Assembly (NCBI RefSeq): GCF_040901545.1 | Contig: NZ_JBBDYL010000005.1 | Location: 62,001 to 126,000, forward strand | Length of the DNA: 64,000 nucleotides | Direction: 5' to 3' | Source of the DNA: Sulfuricaulis sp040901545 | GTDB lineage: Bacteria; Pseudomonadota; Gammaproteobacteria; Acidiferrobacterales; Sulfurifustaceae | In this document: piece after piece, positions 45,179 to 54,411 of the stretch | Layout of the letters: every line of letters begins with the position of its first letter | How positions within the stretch are numbered: the stretch's first letter is position 1 | Translations under genes and position numbers: made by a program | The notes under the pieces: generated by a model | Database searches by the model: none | What the model was told of the DNA's origin: nothing | The model's input: only the letters and a program-made list of their open reading frames with translations

Positions 45179-46186
45179 ATGACCTATGTTCCGCAATTCA
45201 CCATCACTCCAACCCTGCTTGCTGAAGTTGAGCAGGTGGCGGCGCTGCGCGAGCGCATTCAAAGCGCGGTGGTCGATCTTGCCTGGGTGCCGGCTTTGCA
45301 GAAGGATACCCGTACGCGTAACGGACATGCCTCGACGGCAATCGAGGGAAACCCGCTGACCCTCGAACAGGTGCGCGCCCTGGAAGAAGGGCGCGAACTC
45401 TCCGCGTCCGGTGCGCGGCCCAAGCGCGAAGTCCTCAATTATTTTGCCGGATTGCGCTATGTGGAAAAAAATACGGCCAAGAAAACTATTCGTCATGCGG
45501 ACATTCTGGAGCTGCACCGGATTCTGGCCGGGGAGGTGATGGATCAGGGCAAGGCGGGAAAATACCGGACGATCGCTGTTCGGGTCGGGCGGTATCTTCC
45601 TCCTCCGCCGGATGCGGTTTCGGGACTGATGTTCGAGTTGTTGGAGTGGTGGAACACGGCCGCAGAAAAACTCTCGCCGGTTCTCAGTTCAGCCATTCTG
45701 CATTACCGGTTCGAGGCGATTCATCCTTTTGCCGACGGCAATGGCCGCACCGGCCGAACGCTTGCTTTGTGGGAACTCTACCGGCGCGGCTTTGACACGC
45801 ATCATATTTTTTCGGTGGATGAGTATTACTGGGAAGATCGGCTAAAATATTATGCCGCGTTGGATGGTGTGCGGCGGGCCGGAGAAGATATGACGGCATG
45901 GCTGGAATACTGTACGGCGGGACTCCGGCAAACCTTGGATCGGGCATGGCTGCGGATTCAAACCTTCCAGGCAAAGTCCACGGAAAAACTGGTTTTACGT
46001 CCGCGTCAGGAACAGCTTCTCCACCTGCTCCGCGATCACGGGGGCATGGCTCCGGCTGAAATATGGGAGGCGTTGGGTGTGTCTCGGCAGGGTGCGATGG
46101 ATTTATTGCGTCCGCTGCTTGACGCAGGTGTGGTCGAGAAGGTCGGTGGAAATAAGACCGGTCGGTATGTTTTGAAAAACTCATGA
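45179..46186 (+). CDS. Fic-domain AMP-transferase with winged-helix C-terminus
   Basis: 335 aa. The inhibitory helix motif S52-TAIEG-N58 ((S/T)xxxE(G/N)) precedes the Fic core and the active site HPFADGNGRTGR at 182-193, both complete. A helical region and a C-terminal winged helix (residues 270-335, PAEIWEALGVSRQGAMDLLR) follow. Fic proteins AMPylate target proteins and are kept silent by the inhibitory helix. The gene is next to an hsdS scrap, so it likely came with a type I restriction locus. Confidence 0.9.
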   Translation: MTYVPQFTITPTLLAEVEQVAALRERIQSAVVDLAWVPALQKDTRTRNGHASTAIEGNPLTLEQVRALEEGRELSASGARPKREVLNYFAGLRYVEKNTAKKTIRHADILELHRILAGEVMDQGKAGKYRTIAVRVGRYLPPPPDAVSGLMFELLEWWNTAAEKLSPVLSSAILHYRFEAIHPFADGNGRTGRTLALWELYRRGFDTHHIFSVDEYYWEDRLKYYAALDGVRRAGEDMTAWLEYCTAGLRQTLDRAWLRIQTFQAKSTEKLVLRPRQEQLLHLLRDHGGMAPAEIWEALGVSRQGAMDLLRPLLDAGVVEKVGGNKTGRYVLKNS

Positions 46187-46251
46187 ACGAAGCCGAAACC
46201 AGAGCCGGGCACATTGATCCCGCCCTGAAGGCGGCGGGTTGGGGCGAAGAA

Positions 46252-46312
46252 ATGGGATCGAATCACAGTTTCCGCTAACATAAGCGACTATTGTGATCTG
46301 ACTCCCGTTCCA
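46252..46312. repeat. Palindromic repeat, copy 3 (REP-like)
   Basis: GGGATCGAATCACAGTTTCC is paired with TGTGATCTGACTCCC, with GCTAACATAAGC at the centre. It is 10 bases before the start of the intact aroF, in the same relation to it as copy 2 to fragment 1. Confidence 0.8.
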
Positions 46313-46322
46313 GAAATCTCCC

Positions 46323-47393
46323 ATGGCCAAAGATCCGGTAAACAATCTCAACGTCCTGTCGCAGGACCTGCTGCCGACGCCGCAGCAGGTGAAGGATGCG
46401 CTGCCGCTGACCGAAAGCGCGCAGGCGACAGTGTTGCAGGGGCGCGAGACGGTGCAGCGCATCCTGGACCGCAAGGACCCGCGCCTGTTCTTCGTCATCG
46501 GCCCGTGTTCGATCCATGACATCAAAGCGGCCAAGGAATACGCCGCGCGCCTCAAGCGGTTATCGGAAGAGGTGAATGACACGCTCTATCTCGTCATGCG
46601 CGTGTATTTCGAGAAGCCGCGCACCACCGTCGGCTGGAAGGGCCTGATCAACGATCCGTTCATGGACGATTCCTTCCACATCGAGAAGGGGTTGCACCTG
46701 GCGCGCGAGCTGCTACTGCACCTGGCGGAGATGGGGTTGCCGGCCGCGACCGAGGCGCTCGACCCGATCACGCCGCAGTATCTTTCCGACCTGATCACCT
46801 GGACCGCCATCGGCGCGCGCACCACGGAGTCGCAGACGCACCGCGAGATGGCGAGCGGACTGTCCACGCCGCTCGGTTTCAAGAACGGCACCGACGGCAG
46901 TTTGACGGTGGCGATCAACGCGCTGCAGTCGGCGGCGCGCGGGCATCATTTCCTCGGCATCAATCAGGACGGCCAGTGCGCCGTGTTTAGTACCCGCGGA
47001 AACCGCTACGGCCATATCGTGCTGCGCGGCGGCAACGGGCACCCGAACTACGATTCGGTCTCCATCGCCCTGGCCGAGAAGGAACTGGCCAAGGCCAAAC
47101 TGCCTCTCAACATCGCCGTGGACTGCTCGCACGCCAACTCCAACAAGGATCCCGCGGTCCAGCCGCTGGTGGCGGAAAACTGCGTTAATCAAATCCTGGA
47201 AGGCAACCGCTCGATCGTGGCGCTGATGCTGGAAAGCCACCTGCACGGAGGCCACCAGCCGATCCCGGCGGACCTGAAGCAATTGATATACGGCGTGTCC
47301 GTGACCGACCCCTGCATCGGCTGGGAGACCACCGAGCAGTTGCTACGTTCCGCTCGCGAAAAACTGAAGGCGGTTTTGCCGCAGCGAAACTGA
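46323..47393 (+). CDS. aroF: 3-deoxy-7-phosphoheptulonate (DAHP) synthase, class I
   Basis: 356 aa, full family length. KDPRLFFVIGPCSIHD near residue 52, MRVYFEKPRTTVGWKGLIND near 93, GFKNGTDGSLTVAINALQSA near 187, DCSHANSNKD near 265 and the C-terminal HGGHQP all match type Ia DAHP synthases (AroF/G/H). It condenses PEP and erythrose 4-phosphate, the first step of aromatic amino acid synthesis. Two broken 5' copies lie upstream. I cannot assign which feedback inhibitor (Phe, Tyr or Trp) it responds to. Confidence 0.92.
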   Translation: MAKDPVNNLNVLSQDLLPTPQQVKDALPLTESAQATVLQGRETVQRILDRKDPRLFFVIGPCSIHDIKAAKEYAARLKRLSEEVNDTLYLVMRVYFEKPRTTVGWKGLINDPFMDDSFHIEKGLHLARELLLHLAEMGLPAATEALDPITPQYLSDLITWTAIGARTTESQTHREMASGLSTPLGFKNGTDGSLTVAINALQSAARGHHFLGINQDGQCAVFSTRGNRYGHIVLRGGNGHPNYDSVSIALAEKELAKAKLPLNIAVDCSHANSNKDPAVQPLVAENCVNQILEGNRSIVALMLESHLHGGHQPIPADLKQLIYGVSVTDPCIGWETTEQLLRSAREKLKAVLPQRN

Positions 47394-47438
47394 GCGGCCG
47401 CCGGCGGGAAAAGCGCTTCGCGTCACCCGGGTCGGCGA

Positions 47439-48437
47439 TCAATCGATGGCCAAAACAATTTTGCCTGTCATGTTGCCGGCCGCGAGCAGAGCATGGGCCG
47501 CGTCCGCCTGCGCCAGCGGCAGCACTTTACCGACGTGCACCCGCAGTTGTCCCTGATCGATCAGCGCGGCGCAGCGCCTGAGGATTTCTCCGTGATGGGC
47601 CATTTCTTCCGTCAGACCCAGGGCCACTGGAATCAACATCAGTTCGAAACTCACACGCAGGTTACGCACCCGCGCCACGGTCCAGTCGACATCCGGTCCG
47701 GGTTGCAACAGGGTCACGAGATCACCGGCGTAGCGCACGGCGGCAAAGCTGTCGGTGAAGGTTTTACCGCCGACCGTGTCGAACGCGACATCCACCCCGC
47801 GTCCTCCGGTCCATTCGAGCGCCGCCGCCGCGAAGTCATCCTCTTTGTAAAATATCGCGCGTTGGGCGCCGAGGGTCGTGACGAACTTGGCGTGCTCGCG
47901 TGTCCCCACGGTCGTGGCAACTTCCGCGCCTGCGATCCGCGCCAGTTGTATCGCGACGTGTCCGACACCGCCGGCGCCGGCGTGAATCAAAACTTTATCT
48001 CCCCGTTTTACCTGCGCCCGGTCGTGCAGCGATTCCCACGCGGTGATGAGCACCAGCGGCGCTGCCGCGGCCTCCTCAAAAGAAAATTTCTCCGGTTTCT
48101 TCGCGATCAACCGGTAATCGATCACCGCCTTTTGGGCGTAATTGCCCAGCCGTCCGTGCATCGGCGGTTGGGAGTAATACACCGCGTCACCCGGCTTGAA
48201 ATCCTTAACGGCTTTGCCCACGGCCTCAACAATTCCGGCGCCGTCGCAGCCCAATACATTCGTCAACGGCACCGGGTAGGCGCTCGGCTGCGCGCGCATC
48301 TTGGTGTCGACGGGATTAACCCCGGCGGCCTGCACGCGCACCAGCACATCCGTATCCAAGTTCAACGTCGGGTCGGGCAAATCCTGAAGTTTTAATACTT
48401 CCGGTCCGCCGGGCGCGGTCATGACGCTCGCTTTCAT
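47439..48437 (-). CDS. Zinc-independent MDR quinone oxidoreductase (Qor-like)
   Basis: 332 aa. MDR superfamily: N-terminal GroES-like domain (KASVMTAPGGPEVLKLQDLP), nucleotide-binding VLIHAGAGGVGHVAIQLARI near residue 150, and C-terminal EMAHHGEILRRCAALIDQGQ. NADPH-dependent reduction of quinones or other electrophiles. No zinc-ligand pattern. Monocistronic or paired with DUF924. Confidence 0.85.
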   Translation of the reverse strand: MKASVMTAPGGPEVLKLQDLPDPTLNLDTDVLVRVQAAGVNPVDTKMRAQPSAYPVPLTNVLGCDGAGIVEAVGKAVKDFKPGDAVYYSQPPMHGRLGNYAQKAVIDYRLIAKKPEKFSFEEAAAAPLVLITAWESLHDRAQVKRGDKVLIHAGAGGVGHVAIQLARIAGAEVATTVGTREHAKFVTTLGAQRAIFYKEDDFAAAALEWTGGRGVDVAFDTVGGKTFTDSFAAVRYAGDLVTLLQPGPDVDWTVARVRNLRVSFELMLIPVALGLTEEMAHHGEILRRCAALIDQGQLRVHVGKVLPLAQADAAHALLAAGNMTGKIVLAID

Positions 48438-48463
48438 ATGTGTATTATCCTTTCAGTAGTTTT

Positions 48464-49063
48464 TCAAAAAGATGAGCCGGGCCCTTTCAGAAACTCCGCT
48501 TCAGCAGCGGTAGATTGCCGACCCAGAATGGCATTGCGGTGCGGGAAACGGCCAAAACGGTCGATGATTTCCTTGTGTTTCCGGGCGAACTCGAGGAATT
48601 TCTGGTACGTCGGCCGGTCGGTTTCGGGAACGTCCTCAACCAATGCCGTGTACAGCCGCAAGCCCAACACCTGATCGTCCACGGCCTCGGAATGCTCGAA
48701 CGGCAGGAACAGAAATACCCGCTCCACCGGGCGCAGCTTTTTGTCGCGACCCGCATCGAGGGCCTCACGCGCCAGCTTCCGTGCGCGCTCGTCGTAGTCG
48801 AACGCACGCGGCGAGTCGCGATACATGTTGCGTGGAAACTGGTCGCACAGCAGTACCCGTGCCAGCTGACCGCGAGGGGAGCTGCTCCATGACGCAAACT
48901 CGTCCTTTATCTCGGCATCCAGCATCATCTCGAAACGGCGCCGGATTTCCGCGTCAACCCCGGGATCCTTTTTCCACCACAACGCCGATTTCTCGCGGAC
49001 GATCTCGGCGTTGTTCGCCGCCCCACCGAACCAGTAGTGCAGGATTGACTCAACGTCTTCCAT
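48464..49063 (-). CDS. DUF924 family protein
   Basis: 199 aa. DFRDHYWFGG-type start (VESILHYWFGGA), LLCDQFPRNMYRDSPRAFDYD near 75 and LFLPFEHSE near 118 characterise DUF924 (alpha-helical, TPR-like). Function not established. Same strand as its neighbours, 10 bases from the amidohydrolase gene. Confidence 0.85.
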   Translation of the reverse strand: MEDVESILHYWFGGAANNAEIVREKSALWWKKDPGVDAEIRRRFEMMLDAEIKDEFASWSSSPRGQLARVLLCDQFPRNMYRDSPRAFDYDERARKLAREALDAGRDKKLRPVERVFLFLPFEHSEAVDDQVLGLRLYTALVEDVPETDRPTYQKFLEFARKHKEIIDRFGRFPHRNAILGRQSTAAEAEFLKGPGSSF

Positions 49064-49073
49064 GATGCTTGCG

Positions 49074-49895
49074 TCAGCGCGGGAACACGCGTTCAGCGTT
49101 GCCGGTGGCGATTTTTTCGGCGATCTCGCGCGGAAGCTGGGCCAGCCAGCGCCGGACGGTGGTCATGTCCGTCGCCAGTTCCTGCCAGCGATGCGACGTC
49201 CAGGTATCGGTGCCGATCAGGAATCGGTCGGGATGCTGCAAAAACAGCGCGCGCCACGCCGGATCGAGACGATCACCCGGGGCTACGTCACTGTTGCGTC
49301 CTGACAGCTCGACCCATAATGTCGCATGCCGGTCGAGCAGGGCCGCGATCTGCGCCGGCGATGACGCCATGCCGGCATGGGCCCACAGAATCTTTGACTT
49401 GGGATCGATCGCGAACAGCTCGCGAATGGCGCCCGCGTCCGAATGTGCGTGCAGCAGCAAGTTTCGTTGTACGGCGAGTTCAACGATGCGCCGAATCACA
49501 CCAGTCTGCGCTTGACCGGAAAATAGATGAAACTCGCCAATGCCCCGGTAAATACCGCGCTTCAGCTCCTGCTCGACCAAGGCCAGTATCGCCGTATCAT
49601 GGAACCATCCGCCCCGATCGGCGTCCGTCCGATAGGGGCGCAGCATCGGCACAATCCGGTCCGGATACTGCTCGTGCAGCAACCGCGTTCCGTCATTCGG
49701 CGTACTCGACACCAGCGCCCGCGTGACTCCCGCGCGGTCGAAAATCCGGATCACCGCCTCCGGCGCGGTCCCGTCCGCTGCGTCCGCGTTGTAATGAATA
49801 TGCGCATCAAACACCGGCAATGCCGTGTCCGCGAATGACACACCCGTTGCCATGAGCACGCATAGCAAGAACCACCACGGAATACGTCGCGTCAT
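49074..49895 (-). CDS. Secreted amidohydrolase-family (TIM-barrel) protein
   Basis: 273 aa from the ATG at 49895 with AGGATGA upstream. Signal peptide of about 20 residues (VLMATGVSFA), then FDAHIHYNAD with HxH metal ligands, LLLHAHSDAG near residue 155, ILWAHAGMA near 175 and IGTDTW near 233, as in amidohydrolase_2 proteins. Periplasmic location is predicted. Substrate unknown. Confidence 0.82.
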   Translation of the reverse strand: MTRRIPWWFLLCVLMATGVSFADTALPVFDAHIHYNADAADGTAPEAVIRIFDRAGVTRALVSSTPNDGTRLLHEQYPDRIVPMLRPYRTDADRGGWFHDTAILALVEQELKRGIYRGIGEFHLFSGQAQTGVIRRIVELAVQRNLLLHAHSDAGAIRELFAIDPKSKILWAHAGMASSPAQIAALLDRHATLWVELSGRNSDVAPGDRLDPAWRALFLQHPDRFLIGTDTWTSHRWQELATDMTTVRRWLAQLPREIAEKIATGNAERVFPR

Positions 49896-49997
49896 AAGTT
49901 CATCCTGGCGCCGTGGAATCACTAATCCCAACCGGCCGCGTCAGCGGCGCGGTAACCACGGATTCGATCCCACGCTTTCCATTTCTGCCGTCCGTGA

Positions 49998-50285
49998 TCA
50001 AACGCCGGCCACCACGATCATGTTCGTGATCGCGGCGCTCTGTCGCAGTTGCTTGGGGGCACGGTATTCCTCGGAGGCCCACCACTGTTTCGCGCGTTCG
50101 TACGATTCGAACTCGATGACGACCACGCGCTGCGGCTGCCACTTACCTTCGAGATTCTCGGTTTTCCCGCCGCGCGCCAGGAACCGGCCGCCGTACCCAG
50201 CGAGGGTTGGCGGCACGGACTTCGCGTACTCGTCAAATCTGGCGCGATCGGTAATTTCGACATCCACAATGATATAAGCGGACAT
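49998..50285 (-). CDS. DUF1330 (NIPSNAP-like) small protein
   Basis: 95 aa from the ATG at 50285, MSAYIIVDVEITDRARFDEY, then ERAKQWWASEEYRAPKQLRQ, a ferredoxin-like alpha+beta dimer family. Role unknown; often near oxidoreductases. Confidence 0.85.
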   Translation of the reverse strand: MSAYIIVDVEITDRARFDEYAKSVPPTLAGYGGRFLARGGKTENLEGKWQPQRVVVIEFESYERAKQWWASEEYRAPKQLRQSAAITNMIVVAGV

Positions 50286-50363
50286 AATCGGTACCTGTCG
50301 TGGTTGGTCAAGTTTGTCGGCTGGCGTGAAATCCCGTGTTATACGATTTTTTCTCAACCGCTG

Positions 50364-50915
50364 TTAATTTTTGGGACGTATGGCCGACTTCGGGCGGAAG
50401 GCCTTGATCACTTCCTCGCGTGTTTCGAGGTAAGACCCGCCGATCAGGTCGATGCAGTACGGGACGGCCGCGAAAATGCCATCGAGTGTTTCCTTGATCG
50501 CCTTGGGCTGGCCCGGCAGGTTGATCACCAGCGCTTTCCCGCGGACGACGCCGACTTGGCGCGAAAGTATCGCCGTCGGCACGTATTTCAGGCTCACGGC
50601 GCGCATCTGCTCGCCGAATCCTTCGAGGACTTTGTCGGCGATCGCCAGCGTGGCTTCCGGGGTTACGTCACGCGGCGCCGGACCGGTGCCGCCGGTGGTA
50701 ATGACAAGGCAACACCGCTCGCCATCGCAGAGTTCGCGGAGCACGCGCGCGATTTCCGATTGCTCGTCCGGGACCAGGCGTATTACCGGTTGCCACGGGG
50801 TAGCCAGCGCCAGTTTCAGCCATTCCGCGATCGCCGGCCCGCCCTGGTCCTGATACTCACCGCGGCTGGCACGGTCCGAGACGGTGACGATACCGATACG
50901 CACAGCTTCGCTCAT
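50364..50915 (-). CDS. mog: Molybdopterin adenylyltransferase
   Basis: 183 aa from the ATG at 50915. RIGIVTVSDRASRGEYQDQ, then VITTGGTGPAPRDVTPEA near 75 and INLPGQPKAIKETLDGIFA near 140 are MogA/MoaB signatures, including the PRDVTPEA motif. It adenylates molybdopterin before molybdate insertion. Confidence 0.88.
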   Translation of the reverse strand: MSEAVRIGIVTVSDRASRGEYQDQGGPAIAEWLKLALATPWQPVIRLVPDEQSEIARVLRELCDGERCCLVITTGGTGPAPRDVTPEATLAIADKVLEGFGEQMRAVSLKYVPTAILSRQVGVVRGKALVINLPGQPKAIKETLDGIFAAVPYCIDLIGGSYLETREEVIKAFRPKSAIRPKN

Positions 50916-51087
50916 GGCAACCACCCTCAGTGTTTTAAGAGATGAGGATACCGCGCCGTTGGGGTCGGCGAAAGAACCCGATGTGTCGTCATATCCATGA
51001 CGTTATTGTCCGGGGCCAGCCCAGGTTTACCGCAATGAACCGGTTGCGATTGATCGGTGCATGGGTGGATCCCGGAGTTACAGAGTG

Positions 51088-51792
51088 TCAATTTTTCCTG
51101 AATGCGCGTCGCTTGAGCATCACATACACCAGGAAAGGCGCGAGCGCCGCCAGCAGATGCTTGAGCGAGTGTCCGCTGATCAGTGCTCCGGTCCGTACGA
51201 AAACAGCGTGATCGTAATACTCGGCGACCTTGGCGGCGATATAGATTCCCAGGGCTGCGATCAACAACCCTCTATGGGGATAGGGACTTTTAAACATTAA
51301 CAGCAATGCGGGAATCGCCAGCAAGGGAATGAATTGCACCCACACATACAGCCGCAGATCGTCCGTGTAATGCCAATAAATGACGCTGGCGACGCCCAGC
51401 AATATTGCCGGCGCAAGCAGAATCCTTTCGAGTTTCACGTTGACATGCTCGCTCACCACGGCAACCAAGAGCCCCATGAATCCGATGCTCATCGGCAATC
51501 GGTCCCACACGAGGGTGTTATTGTCAGGCGCCAGATGGTAATAACCTGAACCCAGGCTGATTAGCGTCACGCCGATGAAAAAGCAAAGCCAAGCCCAACG
51601 TGCCCCGGAAAAACCAGGCCCGCGAGCACATAGAATAATTCCAGCCGATCCGACAACGAGAAAGGGAAGATTGGTGACGACATTAAGAAAACCGGGAATC
51701 CCGAGCAGGGCGCGGCGGTCCGCAAAGGCATGATACATCGGGTCCTGTGCGATCGGCGGCAGCAGCATCATCACGCCGAGCGTGACGAACAA
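51088..51792 (-). CDS. Ceramidase-like (CREST superfamily) membrane protein
   Basis: About 234 aa with seven membrane segments. SGYYHLAPDNNTLVWDRLPM near residue 83 holds the H-x-x-x-x-x-N and W-D-R-L-P pattern, and GHSLKHLLAALAPF near 210 holds the C-terminal His pair, which coordinate zinc in alkaline ceramidase-type hydrolases. The upstream end is uncertain: the frame stays open beyond the TTG at 51792 with no ATG, so the protein may start earlier. Confidence 0.72.
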   Translation of the reverse strand: MFVTLGVMMLLPPIAQDPMYHAFADRRALLGIPGFLNVVTNLPFLVVGSAGIILCARGPGFSGARWAWLCFFIGVTLISLGSGYYHLAPDNNTLVWDRLPMSIGFMGLLVAVVSEHVNVKLERILLAPAILLGVASVIYWHYTDDLRLYVWVQFIPLLAIPALLLMFKSPYPHRGLLIAALGIYIAAKVAEYYDHAVFVRTGALISGHSLKHLLAALAPFLVYVMLKRRAFRKN

Positions 51793-51937
51793 CAGCAGCA
51801 GAATCAGGAAGGCACGTCGAACTGGAGTAATGTATCGATCCTCACGTTACCAGTCTTGTTAAATGTTTGTCGCTAGACAATCCTTTTTGAGATGATAAAG
51901 TTAAATTCAAGAACGTTACAAAAACAAGGGGGGTATC

Positions 51938-52216
51938 ATGGAAAGACGGGCTGATGAACGTCAGGGGATATCAATTTCCGTTGAAATTCTCGACCCACCC
52001 CATCTTGGCAAAGTAGACCTCGTCATCCGGAACATCAGCAAGTCCGGCGCATTCATTCTGCTGCAACGGGAAAACTGTCTCCCCGTCGGGCGAGTTGTAA
52101 CACTGCGCATGTCCGGCGAGTTATGGGGCGAGAAACTGTCCACGGTTTCCGCCAGGGTCGTGCGCGTAACCGATGAAGGGATGGCGGTGATGTTTCAAGA
52201 CATCGATTTCAAGTAA
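51938..52216 (+). CDS. PilZ-domain protein
   Basis: 92 aa. RRADER near residue 4 (RxxxR-type) and IRNISKSGAFIL near 30 ((D/N)xSxxG) are the two c-di-GMP contacts of PilZ domains. A single-domain receptor, ATG behind AAGGGGGG. Confidence 0.85.
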   Translation: MERRADERQGISISVEILDPPHLGKVDLVIRNISKSGAFILLQRENCLPVGRVVTLRMSGELWGEKLSTVSARVVRVTDEGMAVMFQDIDFK

Positions 52217-52326
52217 TCAACGGGCGTGGCGCGAATTGCCGGCATTTTGCCTTCGGTGATCGCCCGAAACATTAAACCGCCGACCAGTGGTTTTGATCCG
52301 TCCCCGTTACGAGCGGGGGGAATGAT

Positions 52327-53001
52327 TTACGGTTTCTTCGCGGGGGAGGATGAAGTGGCCAGTTGGCCTTTTTTGAGTTCGCGGTAGCGTTCCAATTCCT
52401 TGGCATATTGCTGGCGCAGTTCTTCCTGTTCTTTTCGCTTGGCGGCGATCGCCGCTTCATGACGCGTCATCTGTGCCCGGGTCTGTTCAATATTTTTCGC
52501 CGTGGATTTATCGGCTCCCTCCTTCCTGCCTTTGCTTTCATCCGCCGCCTGTGCCTCCATGCGCGTCAGCGCCCCCTGCAGGGATTTCAGCGTTTCCGCG
52601 CTGGCCTTGATCAGGGATTCAATCTGCGCAATTTTCCGGTCACGCACGTAAACGATGTCGCTTTCCACGCCGTAAGTCGTCAGCAGCAGCGCATCTCTTC
52701 GGGCCTGTTCCTCGGCCTGTTTCTTTTCCTCCGCCACGGCCCCCCGGCGCGCTTCCTGCGCATTGAGTTCCTCCTGGGTGGGCGGCGCCGCGATAACCTT
52801 TTTAGTCGTACCCTGTTCCGTGATTACGGTAATCTTGGATCTGGTGCATTCTTCGGCGGCGGTGTCCCCGTAATGCCAGTGACCGGTGGCATCCTGGCAC
52901 TTCTTGATGGAATGTACCTTGTCGGCGGCCTGAGAGCCGGAGACGATCAGGATGAGTCCGATGGTCAGGGAAAGTGCGTAGACAAATCTATTCAGCAACA
53001 T
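52327..53001 (-). CDS. DUF4124-domain secreted protein with coiled coil
   Basis: 224 aa. Signal peptide of about 25 residues, DUF4124 (VHSIKKCQDATGHWHYGDTA, residues 29-48), then a long charged coiled coil with EEKKQAEEQARRD and later KRKEQEELRQQYAKELERY. Periplasmic; likely structural. Function unknown. Confidence 0.8.
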   Translation of the reverse strand: MLLNRFVYALSLTIGLILIVSGSQAADKVHSIKKCQDATGHWHYGDTAAEECTRSKITVITEQGTTKKVIAAPPTQEELNAQEARRGAVAEEKKQAEEQARRDALLLTTYGVESDIVYVRDRKIAQIESLIKASAETLKSLQGALTRMEAQAADESKGRKEGADKSTAKNIEQTRAQMTRHEAAIAAKRKEQEELRQQYAKELERYRELKKGQLATSSSPAKKP

Positions 53002-53306
53002 AAAGGGCGGCTCCTAATCACCTCAAGATAGGTGCTGGTGGCAGGTCATGTCAACCACGTCCGCCGTGCGGTGCCGCACTTCCGAAAGACGGCGGCCGAC
53101 CGACATGCGCCGGCCTATTGCGGTGATTCGCGTTACCTCCGCGCCCTGGCCCCGGGGTTCCAAATAAAACACATGTTTGAAATCATCATGATGTTAATGC
53201 CCCCCAACGGCTCTCCCGGATAAATTCGCCTGCTTCAACGTCTGCTACTATTTTAGTGATGGTCCCGCAGGGCCACGAAACGCGAACGGATTGTAGAAGG
53301 CTCACC

Positions 53307-53750
53307 TTGAAACTCGACGAAATCCTGAAGATCGGCAATAAAAATCGCCGCACCCTCGACCGGGTCGAGGATTTCGCCACCATGCTCGGACCGCAATCAC
53401 GCTACCAGGGCGTGTTCCAGGGCCATGACAACCATATTGTTTACGGAGAAGTCCAGGGAGAATGCGACATCGAAGGTGTTCTGGTTCTGGGTGAAGGCAG
53501 CCGCTGGACGGGAAACATCCGCGCCGTGAGCGTGGTGGTTGCGGGGACCGTTGACGGGGACATCCACGCCACCAGCAAGGTGGAGCTCGCCCGCACCGCG
53601 ATCGTCCGCGGTAAAATCACGAGTCCCGTGGTGGCCATCGCACGCGGCGCGTCGCATGACGGTTCCATCCGCATGGCCAAGCAGACCCAGATCACGCGCT
53701 ATCACGAACGCCGCGAGGCAAATGAAAGCGAACCGCTAAAAGAAAAATAA
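53307..53750 (+). CDS. Bactofilin-like polymer-forming protein
   Basis: 147 aa from a TTG at 53307 (AGAAGG six bases upstream); GTG/ATG further upstream has no ribosome site. Repeated beta-helix turns: GEVQGECDIEGVLVLGEGSR, AGTVDGDIHATSKVELARTA and VVAIARGASHDGSIRMA, flanked by charged ends, as in bactofilins. These form membrane-associated cytoskeletal filaments. Confidence 0.75.
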   Translation: MKLDEILKIGNKNRRTLDRVEDFATMLGPQSRYQGVFQGHDNHIVYGEVQGECDIEGVLVLGEGSRWTGNIRAVSVVVAGTVDGDIHATSKVELARTAIVRGKITSPVVAIARGASHDGSIRMAKQTQITRYHERREANESEPLKEK

Positions 53751-53766
53751 TCAGGCCCGTGGCACT

Positions 53767-54399
53767 TCAGGCGCCATAGGTGCGGCGATAGGCGTTGATG
53801 GCGTCGAGATACCGGCGCATGTCTTTTTTTCCTTCCAGATAGCGGAGCATAGTTTCCAGTGTGACGACGCTGATCACGCGCAGGCCCAGGGTGCGTTCCA
53901 CTTCTTGCACCGCGGAAAGCGATCCCGCGCCACGTTCCTGTCGGTCCAGGGCGATGACGACCCCCACCGGGACCGCGCCGGCGGTGTTAATGATCTCCAC
54001 GGAATCTTTGACAGACGTACCGGCGGTGATGACATCGTCCACGATCAGCACTTTCCCGTGCAGCGGGTGTCCGATGATGTTCCCGCCTTCTCCGTGTTTT
54101 TTCGCTTCCTTGCGGTTGAAGGCGTAGGGCACGTCGCGTTCGCCGATGGCGATTGCAGTGGCGCAGGCTAACGGCACTCCCTTGTAGGCGGGTCCGTAAA
54201 GCATGTCGAAGGCAATGCCGCTATCCTTTACGGCTTGGGCGTAAAATCGGCCCAAGCACATCAGTTTATGTCCCGTATGGAACAGACCGCTGTTGAAAAA
54301 ATAAGGACTGATGCGTCCTGACTTCAGGGTGAATTCACCGAAACGCAAGGCCTGGCACACGACGGCAAAATCCAGAAACTCGCGCTGGTAGTCTTTCAT
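53767..54399 (-). CDS. pyrE: Orotate phosphoribosyltransferase
   Basis: 210 aa from the ATG at 54399. FTLKSGRISPYFFNSGLFHT near residue 24, YGPAYKGVPLA near 68 and the PRPP loop VLIVDDVITAGTSV near 118 match PyrE. Converts orotate and PRPP to OMP. Divergent from xthA. Confidence 0.95.
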   Translation of the reverse strand: MKDYQREFLDFAVVCQALRFGEFTLKSGRISPYFFNSGLFHTGHKLMCLGRFYAQAVKDSGIAFDMLYGPAYKGVPLACATAIAIGERDVPYAFNRKEAKKHGEGGNIIGHPLHGKVLIVDDVITAGTSVKDSVEIINTAGAVPVGVVIALDRQERGAGSLSAVQEVERTLGLRVISVVTLETMLRYLEGKKDMRRYLDAINAYRRTYGA

Positions 54400-54411
54400 A
54401 GGCAAAAGATA

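Noticed and set aside
33500..46320. CRISPR array or prophage in the island
   Set aside because: Repeats are few, palindromic and unequally spaced; no phage structural or integrase genes were seen.
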